Source: Frankiaceae bacterium (lineage in GTDB: Bacteria; Actinomycetota; Actinomycetes; JADGOV01). Taken from it: 46,325 bases of DNA. The stretch covers positions 1-46,325 of the forward strand of contig JADGOV010000012.1 in assembly GCA_017882785.1 (NCBI GenBank). Direction: 5' to 3'. The notes under the pieces are model-generated. The model saw only the letters and a list, made by a program, of their open reading frames with translations. It searched no databases and had not been told where the DNA came from. Both the position numbers and the translations under genes were made by a program. Below, piece by piece: positions 32,227 through 45,360 of the stretch (the first letter of the stretch is position 1; the number at the start of each line of letters is the position of its first letter).

Positions 32227-32892
32227 GTGGCGAGCCCCGAGCGTCCGACCGCCGCTTCGTTCGTGCCGGAGGGCACCGATCTCGCCGGGCTGGCCGCCGC
32301 GGCCGCGGCCTGCCAGGGGTGCGGGCTCTACGAGGCCGCCAGCCGCACCGTCTTCGGCGAGGGCTCGAGCACGGCGCGCATGGTCCTGGTCGGCGAGCAG
32401 CCCGGCGACATGGAGGACCAGCGAGGCCGACCGTTCGTCGGGCCGGCGGGCAGACTGCTCGACCGCGCCCTCGCCGACGTCGGCATCGACCGGTCCACTG
32501 CCTACGTGACCAATGCGGTCAAACACTTCAAGTTCACCACGTCGGCCGGCGGCAAGCGGCGGATCCATGCGAAACCGGACGCGCTGGAGGTCACCGCGTG
32601 CCGCCCCTGGCTCAACGCCGAACTTGCCCTGCTCGACCCCGAGGTGGTGGTCTGCCTCGGCGCGACCGCGGCCCAGTCCATCTTCGGGTCGTCGTTCCGG
32701 GTCACCAGATCACGGGGCGTCCTGCTGCCCTGGCCGGCCCACGAGGAGGACGGCGTGCAGGCTCCGTACGCGCTGGCGACGATCCATCCCTCCGCCGTGC
32801 TGCGGGCCGAGGACCGCGAGAGCGCCTATAGCGGGCTGGTCTCTGACCTGCGTGTCGTCGCTGCGATGTTGCCCGACGCCGCCGCTGACTGA
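32227..32892 (+). CDS. udgX: UdgX-type uracil-DNA glycosylase
   Basis: The GTG start gives 221 residues. The family-4-like Fe-S uracil glycosylase fold shows as CQGCGLYEAA (Cys29, Cys32) and ACRPWL (Cys125). The active-site loop VGEQPGDMEDQRGRPFVGPA contains GEQPGD (56-61). The decisive mark is the insert GGKRRIHAKP (about 109-117), the KRRIH loop of UdgX, whose His forms a covalent bond to DNA at the excised uracil in Mycobacterium smegmatis UdgX. The typical glycosylase HPS motif is also present (ATIHPSAVL). It should trap uracil sites in DNA rather than turn over. It stands alone, convergent with pdxH two bases later. Confidence 0.92.
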   Translation: MASPERPTAASFVPEGTDLAGLAAAAAACQGCGLYEAASRTVFGEGSSTARMVLVGEQPGDMEDQRGRPFVGPAGRLLDRALADVGIDRSTAYVTNAVKHFKFTTSAGGKRRIHAKPDALEVTACRPWLNAELALLDPEVVVCLGATAAQSIFGSSFRVTRSRGVLLPWPAHEEDGVQAPYALATIHPSAVLRAEDRESAYSGLVSDLRVVAAMLPDAAAD

Positions 32893-32894
32893 GA

Positions 32895-33551
32895 TCAGGG
32901 TGCGAGCCGGTCGCGCCGCCAGCCGGAAGGCCTGTGCCGGTAGCGCAGGCGGTCGTGCAGGCGGTCGCTTCGGCCCTGCCAGAACTCCACCACATCCGGC
33001 CGCAGCCGGTAGCCGCCCCAGAAGTCCGGCAGTGGTACAGGGTCGGCGTCCTCATCGACGCCGAAACGGTCGGTGACCTCCGCGAGGCGCTCGGCCAGCT
33101 CCGCACGTGAGCTCAGCACCGCGGACTGGGGCGAGGCCCACGCGCCCAGCTGGGAGCCACGTGGTCGACTGCTGAAGTACAGTTCACTCTCGGCCGCGCT
33201 CGTGCGCCCGACCACTCCCTCCACCCGCACCTGACGCTCCAGGTCATGCCACGGGAACAGCAGCGCGGCCCGTGGGTTGCCGGCCAGCTCGGCGGCCTTG
33301 CGGGAGTCGTAGTTGGTGTAGAAGACGAAGCCACCCTCGTCGTACGCCTTGAGCAGCACCACTCGGGCGCTGGGCACACCGGCTGGCGTCGCGGTTGCCA
33401 GCACCATGGCGTTCGGCTCCCCCACGCCGGCCTGCACGGCGGCGCAGAACCACGCGTCGAACTGCGTCATCGGGTCGTCGGCAAGATCCTCCTCGAGGAG
33501 TCCGCTCGTCAAGTACGTCTGGCGCATCGCGTCAATCCGATCTGTAACCAC
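32895..33551 (-). CDS. pdxH: Pyridoxamine/pyridoxine 5'-phosphate oxidase
   Basis: The 218-residue protein is a complete split-barrel PNPOx: EPNAMVLATATPAGVPSARV followed by VLLK (FMN site), GFVFYTNYDSRKAAELAGNP and RVEGVVGRTSAAESELYFSS followed by RPRGSQLGAWAS. It ends FWQGRSDRLHDRLRYRH and WRRDRLAP (conserved C-terminal RLxP). It makes pyridoxal 5'-phosphate with FMN and O2. GTG 33551 is the longest start; ATG 33527 (MRQTYL) is also good. It is divergent from citrate synthase, 42 bases apart. It is also the natural downstream partner of any PdxJ product, though the PdxJ-like gene is 25 kb away. Confidence 0.93.
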   Translation of the reverse strand: MVTDRIDAMRQTYLTSGLLEEDLADDPMTQFDAWFCAAVQAGVGEPNAMVLATATPAGVPSARVVLLKAYDEGGFVFYTNYDSRKAAELAGNPRAALLFPWHDLERQVRVEGVVGRTSAAESELYFSSRPRGSQLGAWASPQSAVLSSRAELAERLAEVTDRFGVDEDADPVPLPDFWGGYRLRPDVVEFWQGRSDRLHDRLRYRHRPSGWRRDRLAP

Positions 33552-33593
33552 TCCGACTTCGTAGCATGCCGCGAGTGGTGCAACGATGTGCCC

Positions 33594-35896
<2,303 letters not shown>

Positions 35897-35955
35897 CGCA
35901 GCCGCCGGGACGCGCCGACGGTTGCCCCGGCAACGATCCGGGGTAGCTTCGCGGG

Positions 35956-36927
35956 ATGGAGTACACCCACCTCGGCCGCAGCGGTCTGTCCGTCAGCCGG
36001 CTGTGCCTCGGCACGATGAACTTCGGCCCCGAGACGTCCGAAGTCGATGCCTTCGCGATCATGGATCGTGCACACGCCGCGGGCATCAACTTCTTCGACA
36101 CGGCCAACGTGTACGGCTGGCAGAAGGGTGAGGGGATCACCGAGCAGATCATCGGGCGCTGGTTCGCCCAAGGCGGCGGCCGACGCGAGCGCACGGTGAT
36201 CGCCACCAAGCTGTACGGCTCCATGAGCGACTGGCCCAACGACACCTTCCTGTCCGCACGCAACATCCGGCGGGCCGCCGACGCCTCCCTGCGCCGGTTG
36301 CAGACCGACGTCATCGACCTCTACCAGATGCACCACGTCGACCGGTCGACGCCGTGGGAGGAGGTCTGGGAGGCCATGAGCGTGCTCCGCCAGCAGGGGA
36401 AGATCCTCTACGTCGGCAGCAGCAACTTCGCCGGTTGGCACCTGGCGGCGGCCCAGGAGGCAGCCCGCGCCCGGGGCACGGTGGGCCTGACGAGCGAGCA
36501 GAGCATCTACAACCTGCTGACCCGGGACGTGGAGCGTGAGGTCATACCCGCCTGCGAGCACTACGGAATCGGGCTGATCCCGTGGAGTCCGCTCATGGGT
36601 GGCCTGCTCGGCGGCGTCCTCGGCAAGGAGCGAGCCGGGCGGCGGCGCACGGCGGGCCGGGCACGGGAGGCGCTCGCGGCGAACCGGGAGGCCATCGAGG
36701 CCTACGAGGGTTTCTGTGCCTCCCTCGGCGCCGAACCGGCGAATGTCGGACTGGCCTGGCTTCTGCACCAGCCAGTGGTCACCGCACCGATCATCGGTCC
36801 GCGCACCACCGAGCAGCTCGACGGCGCGCTGCAGGCGCTGCAGATCGCCCTCGGCGAGACCGAGTTGGCCGAACTGGAGAAGATCTTCCCGGGGCAGAAC
36901 ACGGCGCCGGAGGCGTACGCCTGGTAG
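35956..36927 (+). CDS. Aldo/keto reductase
   Basis: The 323-residue TIM-barrel protein matches the AKR family: LGTMNFGPETSEVDAFAIMD, INFFDTANVYG (catalytic Asp and Tyr), VIATKLYGSM (catalytic Lys), IDLYQMHHVDRSTPWEEVWE (catalytic His), and a C-terminal APIIGPRTTEQLDGALQAL for NADPH binding. The subgroup is that of general stress/YajO-like reductases. It would reduce aldehydes or ketones with NADPH. No operon partner is visible. Confidence 0.92.
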   Translation: MEYTHLGRSGLSVSRLCLGTMNFGPETSEVDAFAIMDRAHAAGINFFDTANVYGWQKGEGITEQIIGRWFAQGGGRRERTVIATKLYGSMSDWPNDTFLSARNIRRAADASLRRLQTDVIDLYQMHHVDRSTPWEEVWEAMSVLRQQGKILYVGSSNFAGWHLAAAQEAARARGTVGLTSEQSIYNLLTRDVEREVIPACEHYGIGLIPWSPLMGGLLGGVLGKERAGRRRTAGRAREALAANREAIEAYEGFCASLGAEPANVGLAWLLHQPVVTAPIIGPRTTEQLDGALQALQIALGETELAELEKIFPGQNTAPEAYAW

Positions 36928-36952
36928 GCCCGCCCGCCAGTTGGGGCGGTGG

Positions 36953-37033
36953 TCACCGCACGACGGCGCCGAGAACCACCGCGAGGATCAGCCCGGCGAG
37001 CGCTATGGGGACGATCCAGTGCCGCGGCCGCAC
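36953..37033 (-). CDS. Possible 26-aa single-pass membrane peptide
   Basis: GTG 37033 opens a short frame reading MRPRHWIVPIALAGL and ending AVVLGAVVR: a basic N-terminus and one hydrophobic helix. No ribosome binding site is clear, but its position just downstream of thpR on the same strand and the clean membrane-helix profile make it a candidate small protein. Confidence 0.35.
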   Translation of the reverse strand: MRPRHWIVPIALAGLILAVVLGAVVR

Positions 37034-37067
37034 GCCGTGAGAATACGTGCCGGGTGCCCCGCTGGGC

Positions 37068-37634
37068 TCAGCCGCCGAGCGGCCAGCGCGCCGCGGGGTG
37101 GTGCGAGGTCGTGGGGGCGAGCTGACTGCGGACGAGGACGATCTCGGTTACCGGCCAGACCGGGCCCGCGTAGCCGGACAGTGCGGCCACCATCGAGGCC
37201 GCGTCGACTCCCTGCGGGTCTCGGCAACGGGCAAGGGTGAGGTGCGGACGGTAGGCCCGCGCCGGCATGGCAATACCGGTGCGCCGGGCCGCGGCACCGA
37301 CCCGGTCGGCCAGCCGCCTGAGCGCGTCGAGGGCGGACCGCTCGCCACGCACGCCCACCCACAGCACCTGACCGCGGCGTGCAGCCGGAAACGCCCCGCC
37401 ACCTGAAAGCGCGAGAGTCAGCGGTGTGGACCGCCCGGCCGCCCGGCTCAGCCGCTCACATAGCTCGCTGAGCCGATCCTGCGCCACCTCACCGAGGAAG
37501 GCCAGTGTGAGGTGCCACTGGCTGACCGGCACCGCTCGCCACGGGGCCACCAGCGGGGGCAGCCCATCGCTCACCTCCCGGGCCAGCGCATCGAGAGCCG
37601 CCGGCGGCGGGTACACCGCAACGAAGAGCCGCAC
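37068..37634 (-). CDS. thpR: RNA 2',3'-cyclic phosphodiesterase (2H family)
   Basis: The 188-residue protein has two HxTx motifs in the right places: QWHLTLAFLGEV and YRPHLTLARCRD. These are the catalytic pairs of the 2H phosphoesterases. The N-terminal MRLFVAVYPPPAALDALARE is the typical start. ThpR (formerly LigT) opens 2',3'-cyclic phosphates at RNA ends. It is monocistronic or followed by a possible small membrane peptide gene. Confidence 0.88.
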   Translation of the reverse strand: MRLFVAVYPPPAALDALAREVSDGLPPLVAPWRAVPVSQWHLTLAFLGEVAQDRLSELCERLSRAAGRSTPLTLALSGGGAFPAARRGQVLWVGVRGERSALDALRRLADRVGAAARRTGIAMPARAYRPHLTLARCRDPQGVDAASMVAALSGYAGPVWPVTEIVLVRSQLAPTTSHHPAARWPLGG

Positions 37635-37703
37635 ACCGACATCGTCGTCCCCAGGTCGCGTCGTCCACGACTCGAACGCAGCCCCGATTTCCGGGATCAG
37701 GCT

Positions 37704-39047
37704 TTAGGAGGCGCGGGCGTAGGCCGGGTCAGGGCGGGGCCGCTCCCCGGTCCCGGCGACCGGCAACGCCCGGAGATGGACGTGCGGGTGTCGGCGCAGC
37801 AGATGCGCCTCGAGGCGCAGGCTGCGGGCCCGGGCCAGCACCACTGTCGCCGCGACCGCCCCCAGCGCGGACACCGTGCCGCCGATCAGCAGACTGGACC
37901 GCGGCCCGAACGTGTTGGCCATCCAGCCGATCATCGGCGCCCCGAAGGGAGTGCCACCGAGGAAGACCAGGATGTAGAGGGCCATGACGCGCCCCCGCAT
38001 CCGCGGCGAGGTCCGGGCTTGCAGGCTGGCGTTCGCCGCCGTTGTCATGGTCAACACGGCCGCGCCAGTGGGAATGAGCATGGCGAAGAACGTCCAGTAC
38101 GTCGGCATCAGCCCGGTGATCACTTCCAGCACGCCGAAGGCGCCGGCTGCGCCGAGCACCAGGCGCTGGCGCACGGTTCGGCGGGCCGCCGCGAACAGGG
38201 CGCCGAGCAGGCAGCCGACGGCGAGGCCGGTGGACAGCAGGCCGTAGGAACCGGCGCCGGCACCGAACACCTGCCGGGCGATCAGCACGATGGTGATCTG
38301 GAAGTTCAGCCCGAAGGTACCGACGATGCCGACCAACACGATGAGTACGAGCAGGTCCGGACGAGCCCGGACGTAACGCAGTCCTGCACGCAGTTGTCCG
38401 GCTTCGCGCGGCGAGCGCTCGGCAGTCTGCAACTCTGTCGTGTGCAGCAGCAGCAGGCCGCAGATCGGCCCCAGGAAGGAGACCGCGTTGATAAGAAAGA
38501 CCGGTCCCGTTCCCCAGGCGTTGATCATGAGCCCGGCGATGGCCGGCCCGACAATGCGAGCGGAGTTGAAGGTGGCCGAGTTGAGACTGACGGCATTGGC
38601 CACCAGGTCGCGGCCGACGAGTTCGGCGACGAAGGCCTGCCGCACGGGAGCGTCCAGGACGCTGGCCAGGCCCAGGATGAAGGCGAGCGCGTAGACCTGC
38701 CACAGCTGCACGGCGCCGGTCACATCCAGCAGGCCCAGGACCAGCGCCGTCAGCGCCATCCCGCCCTGCGACACCAGCAGCAGCAGTCGCTTGGAGTAGC
38801 GGTCGGCGAGCACGCCGCCGTAGAGGCCGAAGAGCAGTGTGGGCAGAAACTGGAGGCCGGTCGTGATCCCAACCGCGGTGCCGCTGCCACCGGAAAGGGA
38901 ATACACCAGCCAGTCCTGGGCGAGCCGCTGCATCCAGGTACCGGTCAGTGAGATGACCTGCCCGCCGGCGAACAGTCGGTAGTTGCGGACCTGCATGGAG
39001 CGGAAGAGGGAGCGGAAGCCGGTGCGGAAGACGGTAGAGCCGCTCAC
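37704..39047 (-). CDS. MFS transporter (DHA3-type) in a MarR pair
   Basis: I start at GTG 39047 (VSGSTVFRTGFRSLFRSMQV), overlapping the MarR stop as GTGA; the longer frame is the shadow of marR. The 447-residue protein has about 12 membrane segments. It carries NYRLFAGGQVISLTGTWMQR near the start, FGLYGGVLADRYSKRLLLLV (motif A) and the QAFVAELVGRDLVANAVSLN region of the DHA3/MefA-like group. It probably exports drugs or lipids. Translational coupling to the repressor suggests MarR-controlled expression. Confidence 0.88.
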   Translation of the reverse strand: MSGSTVFRTGFRSLFRSMQVRNYRLFAGGQVISLTGTWMQRLAQDWLVYSLSGGSGTAVGITTGLQFLPTLLFGLYGGVLADRYSKRLLLLVSQGGMALTALVLGLLDVTGAVQLWQVYALAFILGLASVLDAPVRQAFVAELVGRDLVANAVSLNSATFNSARIVGPAIAGLMINAWGTGPVFLINAVSFLGPICGLLLLHTTELQTAERSPREAGQLRAGLRYVRARPDLLVLIVLVGIVGTFGLNFQITIVLIARQVFGAGAGSYGLLSTGLAVGCLLGALFAAARRTVRQRLVLGAAGAFGVLEVITGLMPTYWTFFAMLIPTGAAVLTMTTAANASLQARTSPRMRGRVMALYILVFLGGTPFGAPMIGWMANTFGPRSSLLIGGTVSALGAVAATVVLARARSLRLEAHLLRRHPHVHLRALPVAGTGERPRPDPAYARAS

Positions 39048-39496
39048 GCCTCGGCCAGCCTCTCCAGGACAGGAAGGGCCGCGAGCACGGCGGCTCGCTG
39101 ATCGGCGCCGAGGGCCCCCAACTGGCGGCCGAGCCATGCCTCCCGGCGGGAGCGGTCGGCGGCCAGCAGGGCCTCGCCGGCATCGCTGAGGGAGATCAGT
39201 GACTGACGACCGTCCGTGGGATGCGCCGTCCGGATGAGCAGGTTGTTGCGTTCCAGGGCCGCGATGACTCGCGTCATCGACGGCGGCGACACGCGTTCAT
39301 GCGCGGCCAGCTCACCCGGCGTCACCGGGCCGTGTCGCTCCACGGTGGCCAGGGCAGCAAGTTGGGTCAGAGTCAGGCCACTTTCCGGCCGCTCCGACCG
39401 CAGACGGCGGGCCAGCCGCATCACCGCGATCCGGACATCGTGCGCGAGCTCGACGTCAGCGGTCAGCGTCGGAGAAAGCGACGGGGAAACAGCCAT
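39044..39496 (-). CDS. MarR-family transcriptional regulator
   Basis: I use ATG 39496 (MAVSPSLSPTLTADVELAHD). The 150-residue protein has the MarR winged helix: LTLTQLAALATVERHGPVTP, GELAAHERVSPPSMTRVIAA (recognition helix) and LERNNLLIRTAHPTDGRQSL for the wing. An imperfect palindrome sits three bases upstream of the start, so it probably represses its own operon with the downstream MFS gene. Inducer unknown. Confidence 0.88.
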   Translation of the reverse strand: MAVSPSLSPTLTADVELAHDVRIAVMRLARRLRSERPESGLTLTQLAALATVERHGPVTPGELAAHERVSPPSMTRVIAALERNNLLIRTAHPTDGRQSLISLSDAGEALLAADRSRREAWLGRQLGALGADQRAAVLAALPVLERLAEA

Positions 39497-39498
39497 TT

Positions 39499-39515
39499 CG
39501 TTAGCATAGCAAACG
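39499..39515. promoter_or_regulatory. Likely MarR operator
   Basis: CGTTAGC-ATA-GCAAACG is an inverted repeat with one mismatch per half-site, in an AT-richer pocket directly before the marR ATG. Its position should block transcription start or ribosome loading of the marR-MFS operon. Confidence 0.6.
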
Positions 39516-39772
39516 ATATACCGGGCGAGCCGGGTCATACGCCCCAGGTCGACCGTCGCCTGGGTCAGTGCGCGATCGCCCGCTGGATCGGGTCGAGCCC
39601 CACGGACCTCTCGACCCGTCTTGCTGCCGCACTCGGAGATACGGACATGGCCGTCGAAGCCCCCGGTTCGTTATCCGGTCGGGGTGCGGGCGCTCACATC
39701 CGCCCACCCTGCCAGGGCCCGACACCCGATCGGCAGTCGGCATCCACGCTGCGGCCTCTGTAACCTGGACCC
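39516..39772. other. Divergent spacer between marR and the DUF5319 gene
   Basis: About 250 bases with promoters expected in both directions. No gene and no clear known element. Confidence 0.4.
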
Positions 39773-40168
39773 GTGCACCACGACTCGCCGATAGACCCGT
39801 TTTCGGGTGACCCCGCCGATCCGGCCTCAGTGCTGGGCGACGACGACATCAGCGAGCCGCTCTCCCCGGAGGAGCGCGAGGAGGTGCTGGCTGATCTTGA
39901 GGACTTGGAGATGTTCCGGGCGCTGCTCGAGATCCGCGGCGTCCGCGGGCTGGTGGTGGACTGCGACGACTGCGACGAGCCGCACTACTTCAGCTGGGAC
40001 CTTCTCGCCGGCAACCTGCGGCACCTGCTCGACGTCGGCCAGACCCGGATGCACGAGCCCGCGTTCAATCCGGACCCGGCGAGCTACGTGAGTTGGGATT
40101 ACGCCCGAGGCTTCGCCGACGGTGTGCTGGGGGCCGACGACGTCGAGGACGAGCCCGGGAAGCGGTAG
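39773..40168 (+). CDS. DUF5319-family protein
   Basis: The GTG at 39773 opens a 131-residue acidic protein. Typical family sequence includes IDPFSGDPADP at the start, LSPEEREEVLADLEDLEMFR, GVRGLVVDCDDCDEPHYFSW (paired Cys in CDDC) and NPDPASYVSWDYARGFADGV. The family is confined to actinobacteria and usually lies near bldM/groEL1/guaB-type housekeeping genes. No biochemical role is known. It converges with bldM. Confidence 0.85.
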   Translation: MHHDSPIDPFSGDPADPASVLGDDDISEPLSPEEREEVLADLEDLEMFRALLEIRGVRGLVVDCDDCDEPHYFSWDLLAGNLRHLLDVGQTRMHEPAFNPDPASYVSWDYARGFADGVLGADDVEDEPGKR

Positions 40169-40205
40169 CGCGCGGGCCTGCGCAGCACTACTACACCAGC
40201 CCGAG

Positions 40206-40826
40206 TCAGCGCACGAGACCCCAGCGGAAGCCCAACGCCACCGCCTGCGCCCGGTCGTTCACGCCCATCTTGCGAAAGAGACGGCGGGCATGAGTCTTGA
40301 TCGTGTCCTCGGACAGGTACAGCTCCCGGCCAATGGCACCGTTGCTCTTGCCCTGGCTCATGCCGCGGAGCACCTGGAGTTCACGCTCGGTCAGCGCAGG
40401 GGCGGGCGTTGCCGGGGTGTCACCGATCGCCTCGAGACGAGGGTTCGCCGACGGATACTCCACGCTCGCCACAGTGTGCGCAACGGCGGCGCAGAGCTCC
40501 TCATGGCCGACGTCCTTGCTGAGAAATCCGCGGGCCCCGGCGGCGATCGCGAGCGCCACAGCGTCCCGGTCGGCGGCCACCGTGAGCACGACGACGTTGG
40601 CATCGGGGAAGGCGTCCACGAGCCGTCGGGTGGCCTCGACCCCACCGATACCCGGCATCCGCACGTCCATCAGCACGAGCTCGGGACGGCTGATGGGATA
40701 GCGTGCCAGCGCCTCCTCGCCGCGGGTGGTGATCTCGACTCGACTCACGCCCGGGATGCCCACGACATAGGCCCGCAACCCGTCCCGGACCGGCTGGGAG
40801 TCATCGCAGATCAACACGGTGGTCAA
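40206..40826 (-). CDS. bldM: BldM-like orphan response regulator
   Basis: The 206-residue protein has a receiver domain with Asp8/Asp9 (LICDDS) and Asp54 (LVLMDVRMPG), followed by a LuxR-type helix-turn-helix: LTERELQVLRGMSQGKSNGA, IGRELYLSEDTIKTHARRLF, RKMGVNDRAQAVALG. The tail GFRWGLVR and the location next to groEL1 match Streptomyces BldM, a regulator of aerial growth and sporulation that works as homodimer or with WhiI. No histidine kinase is nearby, as expected for an orphan. A TTG start follows AGGACAGG. It suggests a differentiating actinobacterium. Confidence 0.85.
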   Translation of the reverse strand: MTTVLICDDSQPVRDGLRAYVVGIPGVSRVEITTRGEEALARYPISRPELVLMDVRMPGIGGVEATRRLVDAFPDANVVVLTVAADRDAVALAIAAGARGFLSKDVGHEELCAAVAHTVASVEYPSANPRLEAIGDTPATPAPALTERELQVLRGMSQGKSNGAIGRELYLSEDTIKTHARRLFRKMGVNDRAQAVALGFRWGLVR

Positions 40827-40963
40827 CCTGTCCTACCTCCAGTCGTCCTACGGTTCGGTGGCGACGGCGGTTGCCGCAGCCCTGCCCCCCCATCGGCAGC
40901 AACTGGTGCGGACGTGAGCGAGGAGTTTCTGACGGGTACGCCGCCCACTCACCGGCACACGAC

Positions 40964-41000
40964 TCGGGGCCGCCTCCCGTGGTGCAGGAGGCGGCCCCGA
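40964..41000 (-). terminator. groEL terminator
   Basis: TCGGGGCCGCCTCC (40964-40977) pairs perfectly with GGAGGCGGCCCCGA (40987-41000) across a 9-base loop: a 14-bp GC-rich stem 16 bases after the groEL stop. It separates groEL from bldM. Confidence 0.85.
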
Positions 41001-41015
41001 GGGACAGTGACGTGC

Positions 41016-43188
<2,173 letters not shown>

Positions 43189-43263
43189 TCTATGCCGACA
43201 GCCGGAGGACGTCAACACCGACGCGCCGAGCGCGCGACCCAAAGCCACCTGCCCCTTAGCGCG

Positions 43264-43308
43264 CGAGACGCCGGACGCCGGCCCCACAAGGCTGGGACCG
43301 GCGTCTCG
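43264..43308 (-). terminator. Terminator of the lipoprotein gene
   Basis: CGAGACGCCGG (43264-43274) pairs exactly with CCGGCGTCTCG (43298-43308); the loop can itself fold. It begins 20 bases after the stop of the lipoprotein gene and shields groES from read-through. Confidence 0.7.
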
Positions 43309-43327
43309 GTGTCGCGGGTGCCTGCGG

Positions 43328-43855
43328 TCAGCGGTTTTGGATCTTCGCCCCGGCACCGGCCGAGTCAACACCGATCTTGTTGAGCAGACTGTCGACGCCG
43401 ACCAGGTCGGTCGGATTGAAGGAGCCGCTCTTCAGGCCGGCAGCGAGCCCGGTGAGCGCGGCGGCCGCCTTCTCCAGTGGGACGCCCAGCTTGCACAGGG
43501 TGGGGTCAGAGACGGCATTGTTCTTCGCCCGGCGCAGCTGGTCGGCGACGAAGAGGCCGGAACCAGCCGCCTTGGCGAGTGCGGCCACCCGCCCGTTGGC
43601 GCCCTGCTTGAAGGAGCCGGCACGGTAGGGCTTGATGATGTAGCGGCTGAACGCGCCGTAGGCGAGTCCGGCGTTGAGCAGGAACCTGGTCTTGGCGAAC
43701 TTCCGGGTGCCCGTGCTGGCGCAGGCGCCGGTCGAACTGGTCGCGGCGGCGCTGGCTCCAGAGGTGGAGCTGGCCGACGTGTCCTTCGAGCTGCTGCCAC
43801 ACCCGACGGTGAACGCCAACAGCAGACAGGACAGGAGGAGGCTGATCCTACGCAC
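43328..43855 (-). CDS. Hypothetical lipoprotein
   Basis: The 175-residue protein has a lipoprotein signal: MRRISLLLSCLLLAFTVGCG, with the lipobox (FTVGC) cysteine near residue 19. A Ser/Thr/Ala linker follows, then a mature domain with FAKTRFLLNAGLAYGAFSRY. The mature part contains three further regions of helices and two Cys (GACAS, DPTLCKLG). No family is recognised. It should sit on the outer face of the membrane. A hairpin follows its stop. Confidence 0.75.
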   Translation of the reverse strand: MRRISLLLSCLLLAFTVGCGSSSKDTSASSTSGASAAATSSTGACASTGTRKFAKTRFLLNAGLAYGAFSRYIIKPYRAGSFKQGANGRVAALAKAAGSGLFVADQLRRAKNNAVSDPTLCKLGVPLEKAAAALTGLAAGLKSGSFNPTDLVGVDSLLNKIGVDSAGAGAKIQNR

Positions 43856-44008
43856 GCGTGCTCCAAGGGAGTCGATGGCCGGACGTGGCTCCTCGCAGGT
43901 TCCCGCACGGGGGCACGGTCACGCCGGCGCGGAGCGGAGACTACCGGTTTGTTGTCGAGCGCAGAATAGCGAAGTCCGCGCGGCGGGTACGCCCCACCGC
44001 ACTGCCGG

Positions 44009-44308
44009 TCAGGGATAGGTCTGGGCGAAGTGCCACACGTGCGGCACGCGGGCGAGGCAGGAGGTGTCTCCCGGACGGACGAAGGAGGTGTCCCGCCACC
44101 CCGATCCGGCCTGAGCTTTCAGCGCGGCCTCGTCCCGCCACCGGGTGATCATCACGAGTCGCGGCGCACCGTCGTAGGACCGGTAGACCTCACCGCCGAG
44201 GAAGCCCTCAGCGGTCTGTAGGCGGGGCCAGAGAGTTTCCGTCACGTACCGCCGGAACTCGGGCAACAGCCCGTCGGCGACACGAGCCTCCTCCATTCGG
44301 ACGATCAT
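44009..44308 (-). CDS. Antibiotic-biosynthesis-monooxygenase (ABM) domain protein
   Basis: ATG 44308 overlaps the tsaD stop (ATGA) and gives 99 residues: [20 protein letters not shown], then [20 protein letters not shown] and [14 protein letters not shown]. The ferredoxin-like dimeric alpha-beta barrel of ABM/YgiN proteins is recognisable by GFxGxExxR..DxPxxVxxxTxWxDxAALxA. The family covers quinol monooxygenases, heme degraders and proteins without known function. The link to tsaD by overlap is unusual and may only reflect compaction. Confidence 0.75.
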   Translation of the reverse strand: MIVRMEEARVADGLLPEFRRYVTETLWPRLQTAEGFLGGEVYRSYDGAPRLVMITRWRDEAALKAQAGSGWRDTSFVRPGDTSCLARVPHVWHFAQTYP

Positions 44309-45360
44309 GCTAACTCCCAGGCCGGGTCGACGGATAAGTCCAGACTGTCCGGGGGCACGCCCGCGTCGACGAGCAGCGAGCCCATGGCGGCCACCATCGC
44401 GCCGTTGTCCGTGCACAGCGCCGGGCGCGGCACGCGCAGCCGCAGCCCGGCCGCCGCGCAGCGCTGCTCGGCGAGAGCCCGGAGCCGGGAGTTGGCAGCG
44501 ACGCCGCCCCCGAGCAGCAGGTCCGCCACACCGGTGTCCCGGCAGGCCAGCACCGCCTTGGCGGTGAGCACGTCGGCGACGGCCTCCTGGAAGGACGCCG
44601 AGACGTCGGCCAGCGGCACCGCCTCGCCGACCCGCTGCCTGGCCTGCACCCACCGGGCCACCGCGGTCTTCAGCCCGGAGAAGGAGAAATCGTAGGCTGG
44701 GTCCCGCGCGCCGGCCAGCGCACGCGGGAAGGCGACCGCAGCGGGGTCCCCGGCGCGGGCGTGTGCGTCGATCTCCGGGCCGCCGGGAAAAGGCAGGCCG
44801 AGCACCCGGGCAACCTTGTCGAACGCCTCCCCGGCCGCGTCGTCGATCGTGGCCCCGAGCACTGTTACCGGAGCCGTGATATCGCTGACCAGCAACAGCG
44901 AGGAGTGCCCGCCGGAGACGAGCAGGGCGACGCACGGGCTGGGCAGAGGTCCGTGCTCGAGGGTGTCCACCGCGACGTGCGCGGACAGGTGGTGGATGCC
45001 GTACAGCGGCTTGTCCAGTGCCAGCGCGTACGCCTTCGCGGCCGCGACCCCGACCAGCAACGCGCCGGCCAGCCCCGGGCCGGCGGTCACCGCAATGGCG
45101 TCGAGATCCCGGCCGCGCACGCCCGCGGTAGCCAAAGCCCGACGCACGGTGGGCACCATCGCCTCCAAGTGAGCCCGGCTGGCCACCTCCGGGACGACAC
45201 CGCCGAATCGGGCGTGCTCGGCGACCGAGGAGGCCACCGCGTCCGCGAGCAAGGTCGAACCCCGGACGATGCCGACGCCCGTCTCGTCACAGGAGGTTTC
45301 GATGCCGAGCACCAACGGTCCCTGGTCAGCACTGTTCGCGCTATTCGCCCCGTCAACCAC
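44305..45360 (-). CDS. tsaD: tRNA N6-threonylcarbamoyladenosine transferase TsaD
   Basis: The GTG start gives 351 residues: [20 protein letters not shown] at the N-terminus, the metal-binding pair in [17 protein letters not shown] (HxxxH), [15 protein letters not shown] and [15 protein letters not shown], and near the end [16 protein letters not shown]. TsaD transfers the threonylcarbamoyl group to A37 of ANN-decoding tRNAs together with TsaB and TsaE. It overlaps the rimI stop by 8 bases in the tsaB-rimI-tsaD order common in actinobacteria. Confidence 0.96.
   Translation of the reverse strand: MVDGANSANSADQGPLVLGIETSCDETGVGIVRGSTLLADAVASSVAEHARFGGVVPEVASRAHLEAMVPTVRRALATAGVRGRDLDAIAVTAGPGLAGALLVGVAAAKAYALALDKPLYGIHHLSAHVAVDTLEHGPLPSPCVALLVSGGHSSLLLVSDITAPVTVLGATIDDAAGEAFDKVARVLGLPFPGGPEIDAHARAGDPAAVAFPRALAGARDPAYDFSFSGLKTAVARWVQARQRVGEAVPLADVSASFQEAVADVLTAKAVLACRDTGVADLLLGGGVAANSRLRALAEQRCAAAGLRLRVPRPALCTDNGAMVAAMGSLLVDAGVPPDSLDLSVDPAWELA

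Noticed and set aside
37635-37703. tRNA-like GATCCCGGAAATCGGGG with TTCGAGTC
   Set aside because: A short hairpin and a T-loop-like string occur, but no acceptor stem, D-arm or anticodon arm can be drawn.
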